40,855 nucleotides of DNA, taken from positions 1 to 40,855 of the IMG/VR virus record IMGVR_UViG_3300038427_000225; one strand, 5' to 3'. The translations under genes were made by a program, and so were the position numbers. Positions 14,538 to 24,334 of this stretch are shown in pieces. The stretch is from a virus. How positions within the stretch are numbered: position 1 is the first letter of the stretch; each line of letters opens with the position of its first letter. The notes below the pieces were generated by a model. It searched no databases. It saw only the letters and a list, made by a program, of their open reading frames with translations, and was not told the origin of the DNA.

Positions 14538-16027
14538 TAGGGAACCCACGCTGGACGGCCTTGATAGATAACTTTCGTACCGGACTTTAAGCCTAGCCGC
14601 TTTATGTCCTCTGGACTATTCACCACTGGCGGTTGCCTTTGTCCTTGCGGCTGCTGACCGCCCTGACCACCTTGTGGTTGCTGTTGCTGTCCCTGCCCTT
14701 GTTCCGGTTGCGGTTGTGGACCAAATCCCGATCGCTGTTCTACTTCCGCCCTAACTTTAACCCTCAACTGTCTTTCGAGGTCGTCAAAGTACGCTTTCGG
14801 TTGGTTTGGATAAGCATCCTGCACTTCCTTTAATTGTTTCTTCACCTGAGTATCGACATACAGATCCTCATCGGCCAACTGTTGGGCAGTTCTGGTCTTC
14901 GGCTTGGCTTTCTGCACCGCGTCTGCCGCCTTTTGTTTTGCATCGATAAAAACCTTTAACGCCTGGACGCCTACCCTGCTAAGAGTGGACTGGCCAAGTT
15001 TATCAATATCGAAGGCCGCCATGCCAAGCTGTTGCAAGGGGGAATCGGGCGGAAGGGCTTGCAGGGCTTTCTGTTTTATGGCTCCAATCGATGCCGCCCG
15101 TTTGGGTACGCTAACTTCTCTGGCTGCCTGAAAAACAGCTTCTTCTCGTTCTTCGGCATTTTGTTGGCGAAATTTATCGGCTGTTTTTTGGTCTATCTGA
15201 TGGGCTGCTAATCCCTTTTCGATTAGCCCTCGCTTTCTGTCTAATTCTGGTATTATGCCATGCCCCTGCCCATCGTCCGCCCACGGGGCAAGCTCCCATG
15301 ATCCGTCCTGAAATCCCTTGGCAATCATCTCCTTCTTCTTGTTCTTTTCCTTGGCTTGAATCTCTTGGAGTTGCATTGCCGTTTTGTGATCGGCCAGTTC
15401 CATATCGTCTTTGTGCCGCTGCTGGTATTCGTGCCTCGCCTCCCACGCATCGGCGATAAACTTCGTCACCACCGCCTTTTGCTTTTGCAAATCTTCCCAC
15501 TGTATTTTTTGGGCATCAAACCCTTGTGTCTGGCTAAGTTTATCCAAATCATACCCTTGCAACAGCGCGTCTCGCTTCTCTTGCTCGGTGTACCGCTCTT
15601 TCGCCTGCTGGGCCGTAAATTCCTGTTGCTTGCCGAGATACCGCGTGTCGATTCCTTCCCGGCGATAGTCGCCCTGTTCTTGGAATCCAGCATTCAGCAA
15701 GGCCATTTCCCGCTGTTGAATGTCGGCCAGGTGTTGCTCAGCTATTTCGCCGTGCAAGTGCCGTTGATAGAGTTCGTCGTCATGTTGAAATCGGGCTTCG
15801 TCTCGGTTGGCCTCGATCCCACCCTGTTGCCCTTGCAGCATGGCGTTGTACCCGAACTGGTCTTGCGCCAAGTCCCGCTTGCCGCCGATTTCCATTTCCT
15901 GTTGTTGGAGAGAAAGATTGCGATTCTTCTGCGCCTCGGACAGACGATCGGCGCGCTCAAGCTGGACCTGGTTGTACTGCTGTTCTGCCGCAAGCTGTTC
16001 GTCCGAAATTCCGGGGAATAATGGCAT
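14537..16027 (-). CDS. Gln-rich coiled-coil internal virion protein
   Basis: A 496-residue protein with AAAGG upstream of ATG 16025-16027. About the first 250 residues are Gln/Glu/Arg-rich helices (ERADRLSEAQKNRN; QRHLHGEIAEQHLAD) expected to form long coiled coils. The C-terminal 100 residues hold a Gln/Gly/Pro low-complexity tract (QGQGQQQQPQGGQGGQQ) ending in a small basic domain (KSGTKVIYQGRPAWVP). Position and composition are like internal core or ejection proteins of podoviruses, which are encoded next to the giant one. The function is inferred from context only. Confidence 0.65.
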   Translation of the reverse strand: MPLFPGISDEQLAAEQQYNQVQLERADRLSEAQKNRNLSLQQQEMEIGGKRDLAQDQFGYNAMLQGQQGGIEANRDEARFQHDDELYQRHLHGEIAEQHLADIQQREMALLNAGFQEQGDYRREGIDTRYLGKQQEFTAQQAKERYTEQEKRDALLQGYDLDKLSQTQGFDAQKIQWEDLQKQKAVVTKFIADAWEARHEYQQRHKDDMELADHKTAMQLQEIQAKEKNKKKEMIAKGFQDGSWELAPWADDGQGHGIIPELDRKRGLIEKGLAAHQIDQKTADKFRQQNAEEREEAVFQAAREVSVPKRAASIGAIKQKALQALPPDSPLQQLGMAAFDIDKLGQSTLSRVGVQALKVFIDAKQKAADAVQKAKPKTRTAQQLADEDLYVDTQVKKQLKEVQDAYPNQPKAYFDDLERQLRVKVRAEVEQRSGFGPQPQPEQGQGQQQQPQGGQGGQQPQGQRQPPVVNSPEDIKRLGLKSGTKVIYQGRPAWVP

Positions 16028-16039
16028 AATTGCACCTTT

Positions 16040-16549
16040 CTATGAGAACATCCCAGGGTTCACGCCTGTACTCGGGAAGCCCGGGCCATGAACGCTGCCG
16101 ATGCCCCCGGCATTCGCCAAGGCTTGCTGGTTCTTGAGGTACTCGCCATAGGTCGCTTGGTACTGACCTTGCTGCAAAGCAAGCTGTGACTGTGCGATCC
16201 CGGCGTACTGCTGGCTGACGCCCAAGTTGGCCTTGGAAATGTCGAGTCCTTGCTGGGCCTGTTGGGACTGGATACCACCGAATCCGAATGAGGATAGCAC
16301 TCCCAATCCAGTTTGGGCGAGTGAATCGTGCAGAGCACCTAGGGATTGCTGGTACTGCCGCATGTAGCCCATCATCATACTTGGGGCAATAGTCGTACCG
16401 GCCAGCCCGCTTGATGCTAACATTTGCTTTCCAGTCCCTAAAGCGCTTTGATAGGCCTGTTGTAAGGCCGACTTGGCAGCGCTGCCGTAGCCTTGAAGCT
16501 GTTGCAGTGCCTGACTGTAGAGGTCCGCCGCGGAAGGTAATTGTGACAT
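16040..16549 (-). CDS. Gly/Ala/Gln-rich small virion protein (putative internal virion protein)
   Basis: A 169-residue protein with an AGGA site before ATG 16547-16549. It consists of Ala/Gln/Ser helices (LYSQALQQLQGYGSAAKSAL) with a Gly-rich middle (SSFGFGGIQSQQ) and a flexible C-terminus. It is placed just upstream of the two large internal virion genes, in the position where podoviruses encode a small internal core protein. No motif allows a firmer call. Confidence 0.6.
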   Translation of the reverse strand: MSQLPSAADLYSQALQQLQGYGSAAKSALQQAYQSALGTGKQMLASSGLAGTTIAPSMMMGYMRQYQQSLGALHDSLAQTGLGVLSSFGFGGIQSQQAQQGLDISKANLGVSQQYAGIAQSQLALQQGQYQATYGEYLKNQQALANAGGIGSVHGPGFPSTGVNPGMFS

Positions 16550-16560
16550 TTTTATTTTTC

Positions 16561-16905
16561 CTATGTAAGAATGAATCTTGCTCCATCCGGTCTAACTAAA
16601 ACCAAGCAAGCTGTCCCATTGTAATTGTGAACTCCAATGTCGCCATAAACTCCGGTTCCATAAGCAACCCACGCAATCGAATACTCCATTTTCACAATAC
16701 GGCCATCTGGAATAACCACAACCGGAATTGGATAAATGACTCCACCGCTTGTCGTTGTCGTCTGGTAATATGTGCCCGGAATTCCCCCTGTTCCAATTAC
16801 GTTTCCGCTGCCTCCTACCGAATACGCCCGTGAAAGTCCTACGCCATCGATTTGTGCCACCAATGAACCTGAAAAATCGTGACTGACATATATCTGACCG
16901 GACAT
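16561..16905 (-). CDS. Beta-rich hypothetical virion protein
   Basis: A 114-residue protein rich in Gly, Thr, Val and Tyr, with many predicted beta strands (SGSLVAQIDGVGL; GGVIYPIPVVVIP; YGDIGVHNYNG). The ATG overlaps the stop of the upstream fibre gene as TAATG, so the two are coupled. It may be a fibre-associated cap or chaperone-like domain encoded separately, but no family was recognised. Confidence 0.6.
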   Translation of the reverse strand: MSGQIYVSHDFSGSLVAQIDGVGLSRAYSVGGSGNVIGTGGIPGTYYQTTTTSGGVIYPIPVVVIPDGRIVKMEYSIAWVAYGTGVYGDIGVHNYNGTACLVLVRPDGARFILT

Positions 16906-18461
16906 TACACCACCGGAATAATCAGGACATTTGTGACCGTCAAATTCGGAATCACGATCTTCTCCACGCCATCCCGCGTATCTGCCGTCAAGAGCGATTT
17001 GGTCACTCTGGCGTTGGTGATTGCAAAGGCATATTGGCCTTCGTCACCTATTGCAGTACCGGGCGGGCTGATGTACGAACCCTTGAAGTTGGCCCCTGTG
17101 ATCCTGCCGGTAACCTCGGCAGTTCCGCCGGCGGTTACATTTCCCGCCGTGTCGAAATTTGCCCCGGTGATCGTGCCATCAGCGTGAATTGTCGTACCGG
17201 CGGAAATCGCCCCGCCCGCAACTATGTTTGCGTCTGCGTTTATGGTCCCATCCTGGCCGGCCTGCGAATTCGCCGTACCCACGGTCAGGGAGTTCAGCGT
17301 GACGATGTTGTACAACACGTCGCAGCTTATCAACGTCTTTGAAAGATCGTGGTTGTAAAACCTATAGGCGTAAGTGGGGTAGTGCAAATCGGCATAGTCG
17401 GTGGTGCTTTGCCAGTCGGAAATCATGTTGGTTTGCACCCGGTTGGCCAAAATAAGCCCGTTCACGTAAAGTCCGCTGCACGTTGTCACATTCCCCAGCA
17501 TTACGATGTCCGTCGAACCCGGCCAGGTATTCAGCAAGAGCGTTTGGGCGTCGGCCACGGAAATGGCCGTAGGCGTCGCGGGCGAACTTGTCTTGTTCCC
17601 AATGATCGAGTTGGCGGCCAGGGCGTCCATATTTCCTAGAGTCACGGCGCCATTGTCGATGTGGCCCTTCGCTATCGGATCGCCCTGCCAGGTGCCGGTT
17701 GTAACTGTTCCAAGAGTTTCGAGATAAATGGATCCGGTCCACGCATCCACCCCACCGGAAACGATGCCCGGGAAAAATGATCCAAGTGGTTGCCATGCAC
17801 CATTGCCAGCAATCAGGGTGCGAACGTAAAAATCATTGTCTCCCACTTCCGGCACGACGCCGGAGGGCGAGTAGCTTCCAAAATCTCCCGAAATATAAAG
17901 GCCGTTTTTGAAAACTTGACCTCCGCTCAATGAAGCTGAAGTTCCTTCGGTTCCATCCGAAGAATAATATCCCGCAGTCCTCAATTTTTGGGCAGAAATA
18001 ACCGATCCCCCAATGGCACTCAACCAAAGCTGTCCCGAACTAACGAACATGCCGTAGTCGTGGTTGGCATCCAGATAAACCGCTTGGTCCAGAACGTACA
18101 ACGGCCCGGCCGCTGCCGCAAGCACCGTGGAACTTCCAATCGTAATGTCGAGCACGTCGGTCAGGACGTTGCTGATCGTCGCCCCGATCTTGAAATCGGC
18201 ATTCGGCCAATTCTTCAAAACCGCGTTAGAAATGTACCCCGGATCGCGGGCGTCAGTTCCGTCGTAGGGGTAAAGCCCATTGAGCTTCTCGATCATTGAC
18301 GTGATCTGTTTTTCCAACCCGCCCTGTAATGCGGTAATCTGGTTAAATTGGGTGATAAGCTGCTGGACCGTGCCGAACAACTGCCGAAGTTCGGCGTCGG
18401 TTTGCGCGTTCGTGTCGATCGCGGGAATCGAAGTTTTGTCCGGCCACTGTTGAAAGTTCAT
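16905..18461 (-). CDS. Tail fibre-like protein
   Basis: A 518-residue protein whose ATG overlaps the upstream stop (ATGA). The N-terminal 70 residues are helical (LRQLFGTVQQLITQFNQI), as in proximal fibre parts that trimerise. The remainder is Gly/Thr/Asn rich with beta repeats, for example ISAGTTIHADGTITGANFD and a similar later unit, typical of fibre shafts. The C-terminus has a compact beta domain (DEGQYAFAITNARVTKSLL). The likely role is attachment. No depolymerase motif was seen. Confidence 0.65.
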   Translation of the reverse strand: MNFQQWPDKTSIPAIDTNAQTDAELRQLFGTVQQLITQFNQITALQGGLEKQITSMIEKLNGLYPYDGTDARDPGYISNAVLKNWPNADFKIGATISNVLTDVLDITIGSSTVLAAAAGPLYVLDQAVYLDANHDYGMFVSSGQLWLSAIGGSVISAQKLRTAGYYSSDGTEGTSASLSGGQVFKNGLYISGDFGSYSPSGVVPEVGDNDFYVRTLIAGNGAWQPLGSFFPGIVSGGVDAWTGSIYLETLGTVTTGTWQGDPIAKGHIDNGAVTLGNMDALAANSIIGNKTSSPATPTAISVADAQTLLLNTWPGSTDIVMLGNVTTCSGLYVNGLILANRVQTNMISDWQSTTDYADLHYPTYAYRFYNHDLSKTLISCDVLYNIVTLNSLTVGTANSQAGQDGTINADANIVAGGAISAGTTIHADGTITGANFDTAGNVTAGGTAEVTGRITGANFKGSYISPPGTAIGDEGQYAFAITNARVTKSLLTADTRDGVEKIVIPNLTVTNVLIIPVV

Positions 18462-20584
18462 CGAATCGGTCCTCGGCGTCTGGTTTCAATCCGCATCCCC
18501 TCGATTGCCCACCCATAGGCCCCGCTAATGACGATCACCTGTGCGGCATCAACGGCCCGCGGGTACTGCCGATGATTCGCCCCGGCTGACAAGGTTCCGT
18601 TCCACTTGGCAGTCCCGCCAGCCACTGCGGCGGCCACGGCGGCCTGAGCAGTATCGCCTCCGTAGATGCCCCAGGACGCTCCCTGGCCGTTGCTATCGAG
18701 GTCGGCTGCCAGTTGAAGGATTTCCCCATAGTACCCCGGCCCGCCCACACGGAACGGCCCGTAGGTTATCAGGGACGAAATAGCGGTTCCATCGTCCGTG
18801 GTCGCCGGAGTCGTGCTAATCGAACCGTTGGCAAGATGGGCAAGAGCCGACGCATAATTCCGCGTATAACCGTCGAAACTGCCCAGAATGACCATCGGGG
18901 CGTTGGCCGAAGACGGCGAGTACCGCACCATCGCCGTCGGTTGGATTCCGTTGGGCATTGTCACCGGCCAGAAGGAGCCTGTTGTCCAGTCGATGAAATA
19001 GTGGATCCCCGCCGTACCAGCCGTGGGCGTGATCGAAAGGTGAATCCCCCGGTCGGCCACGTCGTAACACATTGAGACCACGTTGGCTGTCGTGTCGATG
19101 TTGAGCAGTTCGGCGGGCAGCTTGGGCCGGGAGATCGGTTGCGGATAGGACTGGCCGCCCGGTGGAATCTGGTACAGCCCGTCGCGGGATAGGAAAACGA
19201 CCGATCCATCCGGCAAATTGCACCATGCAGTCGGGCCGATTACACCCACGTCGCGGGAAAGGGCATTGATCGTACCTCCGTAGGCCAGATCGGCGGTCAG
19301 CATCCACAGTGAATTTTCGCAACCGAAAATCAGGTAGCTGTCGGTGTGCGGTATCAAGGCGGTGATTTTTTCGGGAATGCGGTATGCCGTTCCACCGACG
19401 GCCCGGTCAGGATCGGTGGGATCAAAGCCGTAATCCCAGTTGTTCGGATCATCCACCCGACTCATGTAAAAAACGTCTTCCGGCCAACCGGCCAGAACAA
19501 GCTTACCGCGATAGGGGCAGCACAGAGGGCAGTTCAGCGGCGGGATGCCATAGTACAAGGAAGTCCACGAAAGAACGTAAGACTTCCCCGAAAATGCCGC
19601 TACAGTTTGATCCACCAAAATGAGGCGATTGAGAGAAACGTCGATTGATTGAACGCGATAATCGGTCGAGCCTATCCCATCATCGTTGGGGATCGAGAGG
19701 GTCATCAAGTTGGTGGTGTAATTGACCGGATGCGGAACGTTCGCCCACGAGCCAGGTCCAGAGTCCAACGTAACGTATGCTGCCGGCGCCACGCTGCTGA
19801 TCGTGCCCACGCGATAATTCGACGCCGGGATGCCGCCCGACGTCGGGATGCCCATTATCCCCACGGGCGCGATGGTAGGCGTCGAAGGATCGTAAACCTT
19901 GGCCACTCGGCCAATCTGCCAGGTAACACCACCCGATTGAGTTGTCATCACGCCATCAAAAACGATGTACCCGGAGTTTGAGGCGTCCGTGATCGGAAAA
20001 ATGTTCGCCTCGGTATCGACGCTGCCAGAAATGTACACCACGTCTTTCGCGGTATCGATTGCGGGGGAAAGGGCCGTCCAACTCGGGACAGAGGTGGCGG
20101 ACAGTTGGTTCGTATTGGCAATCGTGCCGTCCGTTCCGTTCAAGTTCACTGGCCGATAGTCGGCCACGTAGAACTTCTGGCCGACCTGCGTACCTTGAAG
20201 CTGCGCGGCCGTGGCGTTGAAGTGCGGATAGCTGGCCACTTTGAGCAGTGAACCGTTGGCGTTCTGGTACAGACACCCGGCGGAGGCGGCAAGGAGAATG
20301 TTGGAAACCACGCCCGCACTATTCAGTACCGCAGCGAAATCCAACATCTGAATCGGCCCGGTCTCGACACGCTGCGCGTACGCCTTGACGATACCCGGCC
20401 GCGCACCGCCCCGTTGTCTGTATCCGTGCATGTTCGCCGTCGAGAGGGCAACGGAGTCGAACGGGCGGACATTGAGGCAGTAGGGCGTTGTGTACGGCGG
20501 CTGCTGATCGAAACCCGCCTGGCGATTGAGACCGCCGACGGGGAATCTGAGATCGATCAGGGGCGTTTTGTCGGCCTTTGCCAC
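18458..20584 (-). CDS. Tail nozzle / DNA-stabilisation-like protein (beta-propeller type)
   Basis: A 708-residue protein with a GTG start at 20582-20584 after AAAGGA. The N-terminus (FPVGGLNRQAGF then PPYTTPYCLNVRPFD and RQRGGARPG) follows the pattern of podovirus tail tubular B/packaged-DNA stabilisation proteins, which begin with a GG-hooked segment about loaded virion names. The body is full of WxxP and DxxW blades (WPEDVFYMSRVDDPNNWDYG; SLWMLTADLAYGG), consistent with a beta propeller. It would sit at the tail tip below the adaptor. Length fits the family (600-800 residues). Confidence 0.6.
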   Translation of the reverse strand: MAKADKTPLIDLRFPVGGLNRQAGFDQQPPYTTPYCLNVRPFDSVALSTANMHGYRQRGGARPGIVKAYAQRVETGPIQMLDFAAVLNSAGVVSNILLAASAGCLYQNANGSLLKVASYPHFNATAAQLQGTQVGQKFYVADYRPVNLNGTDGTIANTNQLSATSVPSWTALSPAIDTAKDVVYISGSVDTEANIFPITDASNSGYIVFDGVMTTQSGGVTWQIGRVAKVYDPSTPTIAPVGIMGIPTSGGIPASNYRVGTISSVAPAAYVTLDSGPGSWANVPHPVNYTTNLMTLSIPNDDGIGSTDYRVQSIDVSLNRLILVDQTVAAFSGKSYVLSWTSLYYGIPPLNCPLCCPYRGKLVLAGWPEDVFYMSRVDDPNNWDYGFDPTDPDRAVGGTAYRIPEKITALIPHTDSYLIFGCENSLWMLTADLAYGGTINALSRDVGVIGPTAWCNLPDGSVVFLSRDGLYQIPPGGQSYPQPISRPKLPAELLNIDTTANVVSMCYDVADRGIHLSITPTAGTAGIHYFIDWTTGSFWPVTMPNGIQPTAMVRYSPSSANAPMVILGSFDGYTRNYASALAHLANGSISTTPATTDDGTAISSLITYGPFRVGGPGYYGEILQLAADLDSNGQGASWGIYGGDTAQAAVAAAVAGGTAKWNGTLSAGANHRQYPRAVDAAQVIVISGAYGWAIEGMRIETRRRGPIR

Positions 20585-20615
20585 GATTCTTTGTTCCTTT
20601 CGGGATCATGGCAAA

Positions 20616-21911
20616 TCAGGCGGTAGCAGTCAATGTCATGCCGTAACCGTTGGTAATCGTAGCCGTGGTGGTCTTTGTCCAGTTGCCAGCCCAATCATCG
20701 GAAGTGGCAACGTCGGCGTTCTTGAGGTACAGCGAATTGCTATAAACTCCACCGAGATAATTGTCCGTAACCATATTTGCGCCGCCACCGGCACCGCTAG
20801 TCGAGCGGAGGTCGATGCCCATTGTCATCACAGCCGCAACAGCACCACCCGCTGCTGGAACGCCGTACTCCATAAATGTGTTTTTGCGAATCTCACAGCT
20901 CTTGGCGTTGAACTGTATTGCAGTGACACACGAGCGGAAGGTGTTGTTGATAATCCTCCAATCGGAGTAGGCGTAACCGCCGGTCGAAACACCCTTGATG
21001 GCTGCACCGTAAGTGACGGTGTTCCAGTACAAGAACTCGCAGTCGATGATCTCCACATCGTCCGTGGTCGCCGCAGCCGAGTAAATTGCCGCCATTGCGT
21101 TTGTTCGGCCTTGGAACCGGCACCCGATGAACTGGGTTCCAGTCGCCCCGGAAAGGCGGACGCACACACCCAACGAGTACGTGGTGTTGTTGGTGGCGGT
21201 GCTCGGACCACGGAAACAGATGTTCTCGAAGTGGCAATTTTCGCCGCTAAGGGTGATGAGTTCCGTCTGTTCTGCCGCCAATTCCATCCAGACGTTCCCG
21301 GCCGCGACATTCGATCCCGAAGAGGGGGCGGTGCCACGGATGGTCAGATTATTGACCGTAATCGCAATCGTGGCCTCGGCAATTGTTCCTCGAAAGAGGA
21401 TCGTGTCGCCAGCGGAGGCCGTCGCCACGGCAGTCGCCATCGTCTTGAAGGCACCACCCCACGAAGTTCCGGCATTCGTGTCCAATCCGTTTGTGGGGTC
21501 CACGTAATAGGTGGTGCCCGCTCCGACAACCTGAGTCGAATAACGATGCGACCAGGAATACGTCTTGGCCCCGGTCGTCAGATTGACGGTTTCGATGGAA
21601 ATGTACTCTTGATACTTGCCGACGGCCGTCAGGGTGTCGGTGTACGTGGTGGCACCCGTGCTGTCCTTGACGGTAACGGCGATATTGTTCGCGCCACCGG
21701 AAAAGAGGACAGTAATCGGAATGCCCAACTTGGTCGGAGCGGCCAAAGTGGCCGTTTCGTTGCTACCGCTGTGGTTGGTCAGCTTGTAGACCGGGAAAGC
21801 CTCCACTAGGGAGGAGTTGATCGTGGGACTGGTCGAGCAGTCCACATTGATACCGAACTCGGTCCACATGCCGAGCTTCTCCTTGAAATTGAGTGTGTCT
21901 AGGGCTGGCAT
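20616..21911 (-). CDS. Right-handed parallel beta-helix tail spike
   Basis: A 431-residue protein. The start at 21909-21911 has AGGAGG nearby. A 37-residue longer frame lacks one. After an N-terminal beta domain (about 1-135), YYVDPTNGLDTNAG opens a pectate-lyase-like beta helix (about 140-380) with repeated rungs such as CHFENICFRGP, FIGCRFQGR, VEIIDCEFLYW, WRIINNTF and CEIRKNTF. A short C-terminal beta part follows. Such spikes bind or cut surface glycans, but no catalytic residues can be assigned. It lacks a signal peptide, unlike the similar helix protein at 24335. Confidence 0.75.
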   Translation of the reverse strand: MPALDTLNFKEKLGMWTEFGINVDCSTSPTINSSLVEAFPVYKLTNHSGSNETATLAAPTKLGIPITVLFSGGANNIAVTVKDSTGATTYTDTLTAVGKYQEYISIETVNLTTGAKTYSWSHRYSTQVVGAGTTYYVDPTNGLDTNAGTSWGGAFKTMATAVATASAGDTILFRGTIAEATIAITVNNLTIRGTAPSSGSNVAAGNVWMELAAEQTELITLSGENCHFENICFRGPSTATNNTTYSLGVCVRLSGATGTQFIGCRFQGRTNAMAAIYSAAATTDDVEIIDCEFLYWNTVTYGAAIKGVSTGGYAYSDWRIINNTFRSCVTAIQFNAKSCEIRKNTFMEYGVPAAGGAVAAVMTMGIDLRSTSGAGGGANMVTDNYLGGVYSNSLYLKNADVATSDDWAGNWTKTTTATITNGYGMTLTATA

Positions 21912-21951
21912 GGCCGAGCCTCCTGGGGTTAGAGAGTAATGGTGGTTAATG

Positions 21952-22302
21952 TTAATTCTGAATATTTTTGACTGCCGCACAGTTTTCTCGTAACGACTGC
22001 ATCGCCTTGGCGTTTTCGGCAAGTGCCGTCGAACAGTCGGATATGAGTTTGGTCAACGTGATTTCGATGAATGTTTCCAGTTTGTTGACACGATCCGCTA
22101 AACGATTCTCACGGTCGGCGGCCTCCTTGCGATAGTCCGCAAACGACGCCTGCACTTCCGTCGCCCTCTTGTCGGCATTGCCGATCAGCCACTTGCCGAT
22201 GAAAGCGAAGGCGCCCATCATTCCTATGCCGATGACCACTAGGGCCAAGGCCGTCCAACCTTGGTTGGCGGCCGATTGTAAAAGTTGATCTGTGCCGGGC
22301 AT
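21952..22302 (-). CDS. Single-span membrane protein with coiled coil, putative holin
   Basis: A 116-residue protein, starting at ATG 22300-22302 after GGAAAAG. Residues 16-40 form one transmembrane segment (WTALALVVIGIGMMGAFAF), followed by a charged coiled coil (DRENRLADRVNKLETF) and two cysteines near the C-terminus. This design resembles small one-span holins of the BhlA/UviB type, but it could also be a virion membrane protein. The earlier possible start at 22374 has no ribosome site. No endolysin gene is adjacent. Confidence 0.55.
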   Translation of the reverse strand: MPGTDQLLQSAANQGWTALALVVIGIGMMGAFAFIGKWLIGNADKRATEVQASFADYRKEAADRENRLADRVNKLETFIEITLTKLISDCSTALAENAKAMQSLRENCAAVKNIQN

Positions 22303-22374
22303 GATACTTTTCCAAGTGTTGTGTTCGCCGGATAAATCGCCCCGACGATTGGTGCTGTTTCGTGCCGCCGCCAA

Positions 22375-24333
22375 TTAGGGGCAGGTTGAAATGCTTTCGC
22401 TAATCGGCATGGTTTTGAGTTTCAATTTTAGTTTTTTCTGTGAGGTGAAAAGAAGATGGTTGTGGCCGGTTGCAAGAATTTCCTCGTCGCCCAACGTAAT
22501 CGTCGGCTCCGTTGCCGTAAATTCTCGAACAGCGACCCAACTAAATTGATTATAGAAATCGTAAGCACTTGTTGCTTTGTAACCTGCGAGAAATACGGGA
22601 AGAGTGTCGGAAGGACAATGCGTAGTGATCGTCGTCGCTTGCTGCACGTCGTCAACGAATAATTTAAGAGACGCTTGCAGCCGTTGCAATTCCTTCGTAT
22701 GCCACAAAGTATTATAACTATAACTTACTTCCGTATTGCTGGCACCGTCTTGGGCATGGATGTATTCTTTGCCATCGCTATATACCTGCGATTCAGCGCG
22801 GGCGGTACTGGCTGGAACACTACTAAATCCGCACTCCGATCTTTTCGTGGTGGTGTCTGCCCGCATTCTGTACCGCAACGCCTTGTTGTATGAAGCCGTG
22901 TAGGTTTTCGATTTGATGTAGTTATCGACATTGTTTGAATCTACTCCCTGCACATTCAAGCCATTAGACATCACCTGTGTTACACCTGCACCGATGTCCC
23001 ATTTATTCGTGTCCAATGTTCCTTGCGCTGGGCCGTATTTCAGAATAATAGTTTTGCTGTTTGTGTTTTCCTGGAATGCTAGGAAGAGTTGATTATTGCG
23101 ATAATAAAATTGATATTTTTCCGGGTTATAACCTAGAGTCGTCCCGTTTTGAATAAAGACCTTTTCATCAATAGTGTCGAACATCGGATTTGTACCGATG
23201 GCCCGAGTGATGTAGTTTATATTATCGGCTGTCTTGCGGCTGAGATAGAAGAGGGGATACTTTCCATCGACAAGAAAACTACTATCGATGTTGCCGCCGC
23301 CGTAGGAGAGGTTATAACCGGAAAACATCAAAGTGCTGAGTGGGTTATTCGCATATCGCTCCACATAAGTGGTGGCTCCCGTGGTTTTGACGATCTGCAC
23401 CTTCGCCCAACCGATCTGATAGTTCGTACTATCATAGATGCCCATGTGCTCCATACCGATGTAAGCTATGATGTTCGTCCCATCGTCAGAAACTTTCCGC
23501 CACATGCAATTGGTTTCGAGGTCAGAGCCTTCCCATCCACCCGCAGCAGTGATTGAGAACCCAGCCACAGGCGTAAATGTGCCGTTGGGTGTGGTGCAAG
23601 TTGCTGCTTTGATGTATGTGGAGCCACCAACTCCTGCCGTATAGAACATGACATACATAGAACTGCTGATTTGCACTACCAAATGAGCGTTAGCCCAAGT
23701 ATCTGAGCCGTCGTCCGGCTTGACCGTAGCTGGCGAACCATCGACTGCTAACGTGTCGACGTTCATCTTATCGGCAATCGTATAAGTGGATGAACCCGAA
23801 TTCGTATAATAGAGCCATGTTTTATTAGAACCATCCACAACCAGATGGCCATCTGTGTCATAAAGGAAACATCCAAAATAATGGCCTGTGGCTAAGACGA
23901 CACGATTCTCCATCAGTGTCATGGTATAAAAATCTTGCGAACCGTTCCCCGTGAAATCATCGAAGAAAGGGAAGGTGCTGACGCCAGAGGAGAGAGTCGT
24001 GGCGGCGGCATTGCCATAGTACATATAGATGGTCGTCGTCGTGGAGGCGGCGATGCTCGGCACTTCAACCCAGAACGTAGCCGAGGTAGAATTCACTTTC
24101 ACCTCCAGCCAATAATTCAGAAGCGTGGTTCCGGTACTGTCCTTGAAACGAATGTCAGAGAAATCGGCATTCATCAGCGCGTTATATGTAACAGAAACTC
24201 TGACCTGATAATTTGTAAGTATGCTGGCGGTTGCCGTGTTATCAATCGTGATCGCTTTTCGCCGAGACCAATCAGCAAAGAGACTTGAGGCAAACAAAAA
24301 AAACACGGCGAAAGCCAAAATCCAATTTCTCAT
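22375..24333 (-). CDS. Secreted DUF2341-type lectin-like protein with an inserted beta-propeller-like region
   Basis: A 652-residue protein with GGAGGG before ATG 24331-24333. It begins with a clear Sec signal peptide (MRNWILAFAVFFLFASSLFA, cleavage about residue 20). Residues 22-110 are a DUF2341 domain (RRKAITIDNT; YWLEVKV; TIYMYYGN). FFDDFTGNG (123-131) and LDTNKW (440-445) normally adjoin at the start of a concanavalin-like domain. Here about 300 residues with propeller-like blades (DGHLVVDGSNKTWLYYTN; YPLFYLSR; YYRNNQLFLAF) lie between them. The lectin domain runs to about 615. Glycan recognition is inferred. Signal peptides are unusual in phage virion proteins. Confidence 0.7.
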   Translation of the reverse strand: MRNWILAFAVFFLFASSLFADWSRRKAITIDNTATASILTNYQVRVSVTYNALMNADFSDIRFKDSTGTTLLNYWLEVKVNSTSATFWVEVPSIAASTTTTIYMYYGNAAATTLSSGVSTFPFFDDFTGNGSQDFYTMTLMENRVVLATGHYFGCFLYDTDGHLVVDGSNKTWLYYTNSGSSTYTIADKMNVDTLAVDGSPATVKPDDGSDTWANAHLVVQISSSMYVMFYTAGVGGSTYIKAATCTTPNGTFTPVAGFSITAAGGWEGSDLETNCMWRKVSDDGTNIIAYIGMEHMGIYDSTNYQIGWAKVQIVKTTGATTYVERYANNPLSTLMFSGYNLSYGGGNIDSSFLVDGKYPLFYLSRKTADNINYITRAIGTNPMFDTIDEKVFIQNGTTLGYNPEKYQFYYRNNQLFLAFQENTNSKTIILKYGPAQGTLDTNKWDIGAGVTQVMSNGLNVQGVDSNNVDNYIKSKTYTASYNKALRYRMRADTTTKRSECGFSSVPASTARAESQVYSDGKEYIHAQDGASNTEVSYSYNTLWHTKELQRLQASLKLFVDDVQQATTITTHCPSDTLPVFLAGYKATSAYDFYNQFSWVAVREFTATEPTITLGDEEILATGHNHLLFTSQKKLKLKLKTMPISESISTCP

Positions 24334-24334
24334 T

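Noticed and set aside
20526-21809. 427-codon plus-strand frame opposite the spike gene
   Set aside because: Antisense shadow of a beta-helix gene with clear rung repeats on the minus strand.
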